Below, in pieces: positions 6,705 to 15,749 of a DNA stretch of 17,971 nucleotides. The stretch spans positions 1 through 17,971 of the forward strand of contig JBMOJK010000020.1 in NCBI GenBank assembly GCA_049315825.1. Direction: 5' to 3'. The stretch's first letter is position 1. The number at the start of each line of letters is the position of its first letter. A program made the position numbers and the translations under genes. Source of the stretch: JBMOJK01 sp049315825. GTDB lineage: Bacteria > Patescibacteriota > Gracilibacteria > BD1-5 > UBA2023. A model generated the notes under the pieces. That model was given only the letters and a program-made list of their open reading frames with translations, was not told the origin of the DNA and ran no database searches.

Positions 6705-7997
6705 ATGAAAAATATAGCCATCATCGGCGGATGAGCAGCCGGCATGATGTGCGCTGCGAAGATCATCGAAGACGCCATCGAAATAGGAGAGATTTCACAG
6801 ATCAAAATCCATCTCTTTGAGAAGAATAATGTACTCGGAAGAAAGGTATCCATCTCAGGCGGATGACGCTGCAATGTCACCACCGGGATCAGCGACCGCA
6901 AAATTCTCCTCTCTAAATACACTCGTGGAAGTGAATTTTTCAAGCGCTCGCTTGGGAAATTCGGACCCAAAAAAGTCGTAGAATGGTTCGAATCGCACGC
7001 AGTTAGACTCAAGTGTGAGGATGATCAGCGTGTATTTCCCGTTTCGGATAATGGAGGTGAGGTTATTTGGGCATTTGAATCACTCTTTCGAAAATATACA
7101 GAGCAGATCAGCATACACTTCAGCACATCGGCAACATCTATTACGCATAAAGACACGATGTTTATCGTGGAAACATCAAGAGAGCAGCATGCTTGTGATA
7201 TCGTCGTACTCACAACTGGTGGAAATGCTTACGCGCATACGGGATCATCTGGTGATGGCTACACACTTGCCTCCCAACTCGGACACGAGATCACGAAGCT
7301 CGGACCTTCCCTTTCAAGTTTCGAGCTGAAGGAAGAATTCTCCAAGAATCTCTCTGGGATCGCATTTGAACGCTCTACTCTCACGAGTGCAGATGGGAAA
7401 ATCCGATGCGATGGACCAATCCTACTCACACATTTCGGGATTTCAGGTCCGCTGACGTTTACATTCTCGTCACAGATCGCATTCGAGTCGATAAGCAAGG
7501 ATCAGTCATACAGCCTCAAATTCGCTCCACTTTGCGGCTGGGACATGCAAAGCTGGGATAATTATCTCGAGAAAGAATGCCGCGAAAGCCCCACAAAACT
7601 CGTCGGAAATATCCTCGTTCAACTCCTCCCAAAGCGTTTCGTCGAAGAGCTCAAGCATGCAGGCTTCATATCGAACTTGCACGTCACTCTCGACAAACAC
7701 GCAGCCAATCTCTCACGCGATGAGCGCAAAGCACTTGCACGACTCCTTGGAGAATGAATCCCACTCACAGTCATCCAACGACGAGCTGGTGACGAATTCG
7801 TCACGGCAGGAGGAGTAGATACTACCCAGATAGACGATGAAACTCTTGAATCCCTGATCACTCCAGGACTCTATTTCGCTGGAGAAGTCCTCAATATCGA
7901 CTGAGTAACTGGCGGATTCAACCTCCAGTGCGCCTGGGCTACTGGCTGGAATGCTGGGAAATCTATCGCCTCAAAGCTCACTGCACAATCAAAGTAG
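6705..7997 (+). CDS. BaiN/HI0933-family NAD(P)/FAD-dependent flavoprotein
   Basis: A 430-aa Rossmann-fold flavoprotein of the HI0933/YhiN/BaiN family; many members are uncharacterised oxidoreductases and BaiN reduces bile-acid intermediates. Visible motifs are the N-terminal FAD loop IIGGGAAGMMCA (residues 6-17), the signature ISGGGRCNVT (50-59), LTTGG, THFGISGP in the middle domain, and the C-terminal GLYFAGEVLNIDGVTGGFNLQ region with ATGWNAG. UGA codons at 6732, 6864, 7755 and 7902 supply glycines; three of these are invariant in the family (GGGAAG, GGGRC and DG-x-TGG). Length is close to the usual 390-420 aa. The start is the ATG at 6705, just before the FAD loop. It stands alone; the next gene has its own -10 element. 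The substrate cannot be inferred. Confidence 0.95.
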
Positions 7998-8015
7998 ATA
8001 TCTGCAGAATTTCGC

Positions 8016-8021
8016 TATACT
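8016..8021 (+). promoter_or_regulatory. -10-like element of the nucleotidyltransferase gene
   Basis: TATACT ends 7 nt before the ATG at 8029, consistent with a transcript starting at the start codon. No clear -35 is present. Confidence 0.45.
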
Positions 8022-8028
8022 CACACCT

Positions 8029-8892
8029 ATGAAACACACACTCATCATGCTCGCAGCGGGGGTTTCATCCCGCATGAAGAAGGCACTTGCCACTGGCTCA
8101 GAAGACATCGATCCAAAACTCCTCGAAGAAGCAAATACACTTCCAAAGTGTATGCTTTCCGTTGGAGTAAATGGACACCGTTTCATAGACTATCTCGTCT
8201 ATAATGCGTATCAAGCAGGATTTCGAGATATGATTATGATCCTACATCCGAACGATATGATCACAGAATCACACGTCCGAGATACGATCAATGGATTCTG
8301 TATGCATGATCTTACGCTCAAGATCGCACGACAGTATATTGCGGAAGGTCGTGAAAAACCCTTCGGTACAGGCGATGCTGTTGATCAAGCACTCACACAG
8401 TGTGAACTTGCGGACGATGAATTCTTCACGCTTACTAACTCAGATAATCTCTGCAGTGTAGAGGCATTCCGTAAAGCATATGCATGTGAGAAGAACACCA
8501 TCCTCCCCTATGATCCTCTCTCACTCGGTATTGCCCCAGAAGACCGAAGCCGATATGGACTCATTGCGAGTAACCCCGCCGGAGAAACTGTCGCTCTCGT
8601 CGAGAAGCCCGACGCAACTGAGATCGCACAGATGGAATCCCTCGGTCTCCGACTCTCGATCAATATGAATCTCGTCACTATGCGAGTAGGTGATGTTGTT
8701 ACCCTTGTACACAATCTCGTACCACACCCCGTCCGAGATGAGAAAGAAATCACCGACGTATATACTTCCCTCTTCCAGGCAAACAACCTCAACTGTGTTG
8801 TGATCGAAGAACCTATCCCGGACCTCACCAGCAAAGCTGATATCCCACGAGTTCAGTCCTACCTACGAGAAGCATATCCCAACATCCAATAA
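8029..8892 (+). CDS. NTP-transferase (sugar-phosphate nucleotidyltransferase-like)
   Basis: A 287-aa protein of the nucleotidyltransferase superfamily (GT-A-like Rossmann fold, as in RmlA/GlmU/GalU), which transfers NMP onto sugar or alcohol phosphates. The N-terminal LAAGVSSRMK (residues 8-17) is the nucleotide-binding loop, and LPKCML (38-43) carries the conserved PK. They are separated by an insertion of about 20 residues, as in a subgroup of otherwise uncharacterised nucleotidyltransferases. Further motifs are FIDYLVYNAYQAGF, EKPFGTGDAV and TLTNSDNLCS (the sugar-binding and metal region), plus VEKPD. I chose the ATG at 8029 because it directly precedes the nucleotide loop and lies 7 nt after TATACT; the open frame upstream to 7951 overlaps the flavoprotein gene. 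There is no UGA. It is followed at 1 nt by the S4 gene. The exact substrate is unknown. Confidence 0.9.
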   Translation: MKHTLIMLAAGVSSRMKKALATGSEDIDPKLLEEANTLPKCMLSVGVNGHRFIDYLVYNAYQAGFRDMIMILHPNDMITESHVRDTINGFCMHDLTLKIARQYIAEGREKPFGTGDAVDQALTQCELADDEFFTLTNSDNLCSVEAFRKAYACEKNTILPYDPLSLGIAPEDRSRYGLIASNPAGETVALVEKPDATEIAQMESLGLRLSINMNLVTMRVGDVVTLVHNLVPHPVRDEKEITDVYTSLFQANNLNCVVIEEPIPDLTSKADIPRVQSYLREAYPNIQ

Positions 8893-8893
8893 C

Positions 8894-9115
8894 ATGAAAC
8901 AGCACGAATTTACACTTCGAGAAGAAACGATTGAGCTCTACAAGCTCCTCAAGATTCTGCGTATCGCTGAAACCGGTGGTCAGGCAAAAGAACTTATCCG
9001 ACTCGAAATGGTAGGTCTCAACGGAGTAACTGAATACCAACTCCGCAAGCAGATCAAAGCGGGTGATGTAGTTCAGGTAGAAGACAATACAATTACGATT
9101 CTTCCTCCGAAATAG
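8894..9115 (+). CDS. S4-domain RNA-binding protein (YbcJ/YaaA-S4 type)
   Basis: A 73-aa protein consisting almost entirely of one S4 RNA-binding domain, as in the YbcJ and YaaA/RlbA families: IELYKLLKILRIAETGGQAK, then the conserved LIRLEMVGLNGVTE turn, the basic helix LRKQIKAGD and VVQVEDNTITI. Such small S4 proteins bind structured RNA, probably rRNA or tRNA. The start is 1 nt after the stop of the nucleotidyltransferase, so the two genes form a transcription unit. Its last 23 bp overlap the convergent recX gene (9093-9115). There is no UGA. The domain call is secure; the specific role is not. Confidence 0.9.
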   Translation: MKQHEFTLREETIELYKLLKILRIAETGGQAKELIRLEMVGLNGVTEYQLRKQIKAGDVVQVEDNTITILPPK

Positions 9116-9722
9116 CCAAGAATTTTCGTACATCATCCGATCTAAATCCTCTTCGAACAAGCTTTTCGAAGAGTTTTTTTCGCCCTTTGTGATCCGCACG
9201 ATCGAGCTTTGAACGCTCGGATTCAAATGCCGCAAGTGGATCATCGATTTCATCTGTTATACTCTGAGCAACCAAGCTCTTAATCTGTGATCGAAACCGT
9301 GGATACTCACGACAGAGTTCACCCTCGATGCGAACCGAACCATATCGTCGATCCTGCAGGGTCTTGATTCGCCTACTGATCGTAATCTCATAGAGTGAGA
9401 AATCCGAAAATTGATCCTCGTACTGTGCAAATATTGCATCGATATCTGCCTTTTGAAATGACTTCGTAAGCAGTTTCATCCGCAAATCCTGCAGTGGCTG
9501 ACCGAGCGAAATAGCCGAGAGTACACGAGACTCTATCTCGCGACGATCGTCCATGAAAGGAGCTATCTTCGCAAGCACCTGCTCGACCATCTCGGGATGC
9601 GCAGCCTTACGGGTAATCTGAAAAGTGAGTTTCTTGATCGAAATATTGTAGCGAGAAATATACCACACTGCGTATTCGAAGAGTCGCTCGAAGGTCTCAA
9701 TTTTACGATTTTGCTGAGCCAT
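9093..9722 (-). CDS. recX: RecX-like regulatory protein
   Basis: A 209-aa all-helical protein built of RecX three-helix repeats; RecX normally binds RecA filaments and tunes recombination and the SOS response. Repeat-like elements are RLFEYAVWYISRYNISIKKL at the N-terminus, DRREIESRVLSAISLGQPLQ in the middle and the C-terminal KKLFEKLVRRGFRSDDVRKF, which closely matches the family pattern of an RRGF turn followed by V/I-x-x-x-L. The N-terminal extension (MAQQNRKIET) and the region between repeats are longer than in the classic 150-170 aa proteins. The ATG at 9722 lies 20 nt inside the yaaA 3' end, so translation is probably coupled. The 3' end overlaps the convergent S4 gene. There is no UGA. 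Confidence 0.8.
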   Translation of the reverse strand: MAQQNRKIETFERLFEYAVWYISRYNISIKKLTFQITRKAAHPEMVEQVLAKIAPFMDDRREIESRVLSAISLGQPLQDLRMKLLTKSFQKADIDAIFAQYEDQFSDFSLYEITISRRIKTLQDRRYGSVRIEGELCREYPRFRSQIKSLVAQSITDEIDDPLAAFESERSKLDRADHKGRKKLFEKLVRRGFRSDDVRKFLAISEEES

Positions 9723-10377
9723 GGGTGACGAAGAGAATTTTAGAACGTCGATCGAGTTTACCTACGAGTTTGCTGGGGGTTTTTATGTGCTGAGTGATCA
9801 TATTCCGAAGCCATGTTCACTTTATCCCCTTTACTCCATGTCCGATGCGATCATTTGCTACATCTACGAATTCTACTGTGAGATAGTGCGGGATAACATG
9901 CCAGTCGATCATTTTGCGGTACGAGAGTGGCAAAAGATCGATGAAAATCACATCTTCCATCGCAGCAAGTTCACGGGTGATTTTTTCCTTCCAGAAAGTC
10001 ACTAATCCATGTGCTTCGATCGGGAGTTTATAGTTTGGTATCTGATCCGATGCTTTTACAAGACCGAAAAGACCCGAGAGGATGAGTACGTGCTCGTCGA
10101 AGAATTTCGCTGCTCTCTTGTCAAAGCTGTTTGCACCGATCGCTCGATACATTACACCATCATAACGCTCTATTGCAGGAAGTGTTGGGTTCGCGAGGAT
10201 ATTTGCATTGAGTGATTTTGCCTGCTCGAAACGCTTATCGATACACTTGAGATCTTTGTTCGTTGCAGTTGCAATAATATGAGATGGAATCTCGAAATCA
10301 AAAGAGCGCGAGAGCGGAGTTTGAGCTCCGCCTTCGCGCTTTCATTCTGATGGTGGTATGAGATAGACGAGTTTCAT
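9703..10377 (-). CDS. yaaA: YaaA family (UPF0246/DUF328) peroxide-stress protein
   Basis: A 224-aa protein that appears only with UGA=Gly (plus-strand positions 10342-10344 and 9817-9819). The N-terminus reads MKLVYLIPPSEGKREGGAQT, where the UGA supplies the Gly of the family motif PPSEGK. Further family features are VMYRAIGA, VLILSGLFGLVKASDQIPNY (close to the LSGLFG-LL-P-D-I-x-x-YRL signature) and FIDLLPLSYRKMI. YaaA lowers intracellular iron and protects DNA during hydrogen peroxide stress in E. coli, and has a DNA-binding fold. The ATG overlaps the stop of the upstream large gene by one base (TAATG), and the 3' end overlaps recX by 20 nt. The three genes are thus physically coupled. The C-terminal 36 residues follow the second UGA. 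Confidence 0.92.
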
Positions 10378-13300
10378 TAACGTGGTCTTTTTGAAAGCTC
10401 GTAGAGTATAGTGATTTCGCTTCGGATGTAGAGAAGAATTTTTTGTTCTCGAGTAGTATGTTGCTTTTGAAGCTGAGCATTAATATCTGCAAGCAGCGAC
10501 TCGTAGTATGGAGTAGTACGACCTCACTTTGCGACTATCTCAGTGCGCATTTTCTCGATATTAGCATCAATTGGACCGAAGATACTCGGTGCAAAGCGAC
10601 GATCAGATGACCAGTCGTAGTTATCGAAATCCGCACTCGTATACGTTACTGCATATGCTGGGAGCGAGTACATAACGCTCGTAGGCACAGGATCAATCGC
10701 TGGCGGAATGACAACCAGAGTCGTAACCACTGGCTTCGTTGGATTGGCGGGTTTTTTTACCACAACCGTGACTGGTTTTTTAATAACCACTGGGGTTGGT
10801 GTAGGCTTAGGATCTGGCTTCTTCTCGGGTTCTTTGGCTGGAAGTGCAGGATCAGTGCGCGAAGGCACATCGACCGTAGTCTTCGTTTCCGAAGGTTTTG
10901 GAAGATTTTGCTTCTGAGTATCTACGAGCTTACCGCGAATATACTGAAGTGCGATCTTTCACTTAAGGGATGAGCTTCGTTTGATCTGAAGATCGAGCGA
11001 ACGTATTGTAAGCGTGAGTGATCGATAGAGCGTAATATGGGAAGTTGTTGACTTCTTCTGAGCCGCAGCTAAGTAGTTTGCATAGAGAGAATCCAGTGCG
11101 GTCTTACCAGCCTGAGTAAGATCGTTGGAATCAAATCCTACTTTACCAGCGAGGACGTCTGTACTGTTGAGCTGTACCGGTGTTTGAGTGGTGCTACCTG
11201 TTGATGCAAGAGTGCCTGCAGTGTCACATTTTCCGTCATATAAACTTCCTGACTTATCACCGGATGGACACACATCTGGAGTAAATGGTCCACCGCCGAT
11301 GACAATGCTTCATCCACCTCCACCACCGCCTCCTCCTCCACCACCGCCTCCTCCGCCAGATGATCCAACGGCAGTAACGATGATCTGACACGAACCAGTT
11401 GCAGATCCATTCGTAAGTGAAAGCTTATAGAGAGTTCCTGTATCACTTGGTGGTGTTACCTGGAGATTTCCACTCAGTGGCTGATTTCCAAAATTGGGTT
11501 CGAGAGAAGCACTCGTAGCATTGAGACTGGTCCAAGTGAGTCCTACAGCAGTACCATTTGTGACACTTGTGGAAGACGCCTGAATCGTACAAGTTGGCGT
11601 AACTGCGGGAGTTGAGGTTGTCACCGCAAAATACGAGAAGTTAGAAGTTGAGAAGCTAATTTTCCCATTTGTATCCGTAGAAATTGCACCCGTTCCTACT
11701 GGATTCCAGTTCAGTCCATCTTCGCTGCGAAGCACGGTATATGGAGTATTTACTGGGAGTCCTGGGATCGTAAGCGTAATCGGTCGTGAAAGGGTCATAC
11801 CAACACCAAGCGTATCAGCACCCACCTTCGCGATCTTTGCGATATTGAGACCGGAAAGTGGCTCATTTGTACCTACAACCTTCGCGTCCTGAGAAACGAA
11901 TCGTGTAGGATCTACAAAATCCCCAAGGATAAATCCTCCGTTCCATTTTACTGACCCCGAAGAGCTTGTAAGGTCCGTGATGAGCGTCTTTCCAGTTCCT
12001 GTAGACTTGAGTTCAATACCATCTGCAGACTTGAGAGTGATAGTCTGAACTCCAGTACCCGTTGCTGATGTCAGGATGATTCATGAATTAGAATTCGAAA
12101 CAAGCGTTGTGCCCGTCTGATCTACTGTGAGATTGTCATACTTTCTAAATACTATATTTCCTGAACCAGTGACTGTATTCTGAGCAGAAGGAAGGATATC
12201 AGGGAGAAGCATTGCACCCGAATAACTCGTCTCTGCGTATTGATTGGTAAATACACTGTATCCGAACTTATATGTACCTTTCTCTGGTATCCAATCACGA
12301 CCAAAGTCGTACTGACTGTTTGGCTTTGTTGCGTAGTTATCAAGCTCCCATGAGTTGATGTTCTCCGTGACACTATTCGGGTCATTTGGGTTCTTGGATC
12401 GGCTCGCGAGGATATAGCCCGCCTTATTTGAGTTGAAATTATCAGATTCTACCTTGAGTCGGATATTCATGCGGAGACTTCCATCATTGAGCGCCTTGAA
12501 CTCTGGACGATACAATGCCACTTTGGCGGGAGCAGTACTAATATCCTTTGCAAGATCATTGATCGTACCAAAATGAGCTGTATCACTTACGCCGTAGAGT
12601 GCCTTGTAGATTTTCCCGTAGATCGAACGATAATCGATACCGATTCCAAGCCAGTCATTCTTGGCATTCTTCAGAGAGAGATTTCCGTAGATCTTGTTAG
12701 AGAGCGAACTGAGTAGTGCTTGGTTGTTGGAGAGAACAAACATTCCACCACCCTGACCATGGTCCGTTCCGAGGTCACCGTTCACCTTGATCGTTCGACC
12801 AAATTCAGAGAACATTACGATGGTGATATTCTGCGTAGACTTCACATCATTAAAAAATGTAGTGAGATTCTCTGCAACCTTACCTACGTTGTAGTTAAGA
12901 TCCTTTGGGATGTTCATCGGGTCAAAATTCGACTGAGGAGCGAGCTGGTTTGAGTGTGTGTCGTATCCTCCGTCTGCTTGCATGTAGAATGCCTTTCCTA
13001 CGTTATTTGCAAGGAGTGTCCTAAGGAACTTGAGGTTATTGATATTTCCATATCCAGCACCATCAGGGCCGTTTGCAGCCTTGGAAATCTGAGCAATCTC
13101 ATCAACTCGAATAGCCGCCTTAAAAAGATCCCCTGTCTGTTGTGGATAGGTTCTTGCTCGCATTACGCCTCGTAGCGTATTAAGTGCTGCATCACGATCC
13201 TTCTGTGAGAGATAACTGTTCGAGAAAATTGCTCCGCTTGGTCCGATATTGATATATCGTCCACCTCGAAATACATTGGGTCGTCGACCAGAAAGCGAGA

Positions 13301-15695
13301 TCGTTGCTTCAGAAGTTGGCTCGTAGCGAATCAACTGACCAAAGACACCATCCGCATCATCGAGTGTTGTATTTCCATACGATGCAATCTGTTTTTGTGC
13401 CTGATCATGATCACGTGAATGGTTCGGCGTTCCTACTCGATTGAAGATACGAAGATTATTCGAATCAAACAATGACTTAAACGATGGAGCTGCACCACTT
13501 CCGTACGCAATAGCATTATTGAGATAGAAATCCCCTAGATCAGTAACGTGCGAATTATCAATCACGATTGTACCACCAGATGCAGTGGTACGCTTGGCCA
13601 CATAGTCTGCGTATTCAGACTTTGGCATTACTCCATGAAGCCAATCATAACCACCTCAGAGCTCTACGAAGAGGATCTTCCCTGTTGCGTTTGCAAGTAC
13701 TGATTGAGCAAGATTTTCAGGCGTTGTGCTCAGATCGTATCCTGTATTGAGTACATATTCAGGCTGTGCGAGCATCATCCCGATCACTGCTCGAATCTTG
13801 GTAGTCTGATACGACGGAGTTGATGGCTTGAAAGGTATCGCGTTTCCGTCGCCATCCTTATAGAGGAAATCCGTAATCCCCGTCTTCACATCAGCGGGCA
13901 ATGGTCGCCCTGATAGAATCTTTGTTTCCAAGAAGCTGAACATCTCAGTCGGAGTGATCTCGCGTGAGAGATTGGCGGTCGAGAGATTGATCGATCCAGA
14001 AAATACTGGAATCGCACCCGTTCCTGTTCCAAGAGACCCAGAGGACACGAGGATATTCATCCCAACTGGATCGTACTGACCTGCTTTGATCGACAAGACT
14101 CCAGACGCAGTAGTAAGACTGAGTATTGGAACTACAAAGTTAGAGGCCGAAAGTGGAAACTGAACCGTTCCAGTAGCCCCGCTGCCGGTTGCCGGGATTG
14201 TGAGCGCGCCAGTAGAAACATTGAGCGTACCGGTAAAGGTATTCCCTGTAGATGTTGCAATATCCGTGAGAGCAGTGATCCCGGTATTGGTATATGGGAG
14301 AACATCTGAAAGCTGATATGAACCAGATTGTGTTCCAAAGGCTACGCGGCTTGTATAGCTGATCCATTGATTTTGAGTATAGGTCGAGAACCACTTAGCA
14401 TTTTCATCGAAACCTTCACGACCGAAGACACTTCCTGGGAAATATGGTGTCCAGTTCATGCGTCGAAGCAAATCAGCATCGAGGATCATCGGATCGATCG
14501 CGGCAGGGGAATTCGTATGTAAAAGCTTGATCGTTCCAATCATGAGCTCAAGCGGGTTCTTATACGAAACAGAGTTCATCGCAGTATCCGAATACATCAT
14601 ATCCGAAGCAAGTAACCACTTCACTGATGGAAGAATATCGAAATTATTATTCACAATAACACTCGCGAAGCTATCAAGCTCGGTACGAGTTGGCTTATCA
14701 TGAATATAAAATCGATACATACGATCCGCCAAGAACAGTGCGATTGCGTCCGCGCGCTTTGCAAAAATATAGTCTATCGTGTTGTCTGCGAGCCCATTGT
14801 TTCCACCGATGGATGCTTCCATCATACCCAGATCGAGCGTACCAGATGCAGAGACAAACGGGAATGTTGCATTTCCTATAAATGCTCCTGAGAGGAAAAT
14901 AATACCTGTCGAAGTATTATGCGCAGTTGTGTCATAACGCACTGCATGCGTCATAGCATCAGACTTGAATCCAGTGAGGATTCTCGCGATAGACGCAACA
15001 TCGGTTTCTTCATAGTTACGGGTGTCTCCGTTGTCCTTTGATTCACCAACTTTGTACTCCCCCATCATGAAGAGCTGGAGTAGTTCACGCCCGTAGTTTT
15101 CGTTTGGATTTTTCTTGTCTGTTTGGTCGAGGAGATCGAGGAATTTTCCTTCGGCATAGTCTCCTACTGCTCCGTTGTTATACAAGATATGCTTGAGCAT
15201 ATCCTTGTAGTTTCCGAGTGTATTCGCGTAGAGAAGATCGTGCTGATCCTTGATATCTTTGTAGCTAATTTTATCAGACTGATTGACCGAGAAAATATCT
15301 TCGAAGAGTGAAAAGAGTTTTACTTTTGCTTCATAAGGATCACGAGCATATCGCATCTGATAGAGACGATTCATGGCATTGCCGTCTCACCAGTTGAATG
15401 AACCACTGTTCACGAATGCAGTGATTTCGCTGTCGTACTGTGTGCGACTTGGACCAACTGCATCAGGGAAAAGAAGATTCACTGCAGCTGTAGCCGATCC
15501 AGCAGTCATAAGCTCGTCAATCTTCGAGCTAATTGGAGCAAAAAGCACCTTGCGCCCAAGGTGCTCAGCCTTCTCTCGACTCCATGGTGCGCCCTGACCA
15601 TTGGTGCTGACCGCATACGTTACTGGCATTACCGCAGAAAAAAGCGTAAATAAGGCAAGTACCATCGCAAGAACCTTCTGGAAAACTGAATACAT
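10377..15695 (-). CDS. Giant secreted DUF1800-DUF1501 fusion protein, 1,772 aa
   Basis: One frame is open from ATG 15695 to TAA (10379-10377) when UGA is Gly; UGA encodes residues 103, 680, 1205, 1462, 1579 and 1724. A signal peptide covers about residues 1-28 (VLAMVLALFTLFSAVMPVTYA). DUF1800 spans about 35-655, with NENYGREL (198-205) and YEETDVASIARILTGF (228-243). It contains a Ser/Thr/Gly-rich, β-like insertion at about 455-575. DUF1501, which is alkaline-phosphatase-like, starts at about 672 (ILFVELGGGYDWLHG) and has HSRDHDQAQ, GGYDTHSNQ (909-917), SEFGR (963-967) and GTDHGQGG (976-983). β-rich segments follow, then an Ig-like domain (about 1367-1443, Cys1369/Cys1436), 16 glycines (1447-1462), a VCPSGDKSGSLYDGKC element and a Pro/Lys-rich stretch (1610-1655). 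DUF1800 and DUF1501 are usually adjacent separate genes of unknown function in secreted systems. A TTG at 15704 is an alternative start. Confidence 0.9.
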
Positions 15696-15720
15696 GTGGA
15701 TCAAGTGAGAAGTTTGCAGA

Positions 15721-15748
15721 TTTATACTACATTTGAACGAAGAGTCAA
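15721..15748 (-). promoter_or_regulatory. Promoter of the DUF1800-DUF1501 gene
   Basis: On the minus strand TTGACT (15748-15743) lies 16 nt before TATAAA (15726-15721), the best -35/-10 pair in the window. It sits in the 54-bp gap after the transporter stop. The leader to the ATG is about 20 nt and has no Shine-Dalgarno sequence. Confidence 0.65.
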
Positions 15749-15749
15749 T

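Noticed and set aside
6732..6734. UGA as tryptophan (code 4) or selenocysteine
   Set aside because: The affected columns are invariant glycines (GGGAAG, GGGRC, DG-x-TGG), the tRNA-Trp present has anticodon CCA, and UGA is far too frequent and dispersed for selenocysteine.
8825..9253. 142-aa minus-strand open frame over the S4 gene and recX 3' end
   Set aside because: It conflicts with two recognisable genes (S4 domain, RecX) and shows no family features.
11188..11388. Plus-strand frame with a polyproline stretch
   Set aside because: It is the reverse complement of the 16-glycine run in the giant minus-strand gene.
10377..15695. Separate DUF1800 and DUF1501 genes, or a decayed pseudogene array
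   Set aside because: All fragments lie in one frame and are separated only by TGA, the same codon that encodes invariant glycines elsewhere in the window.
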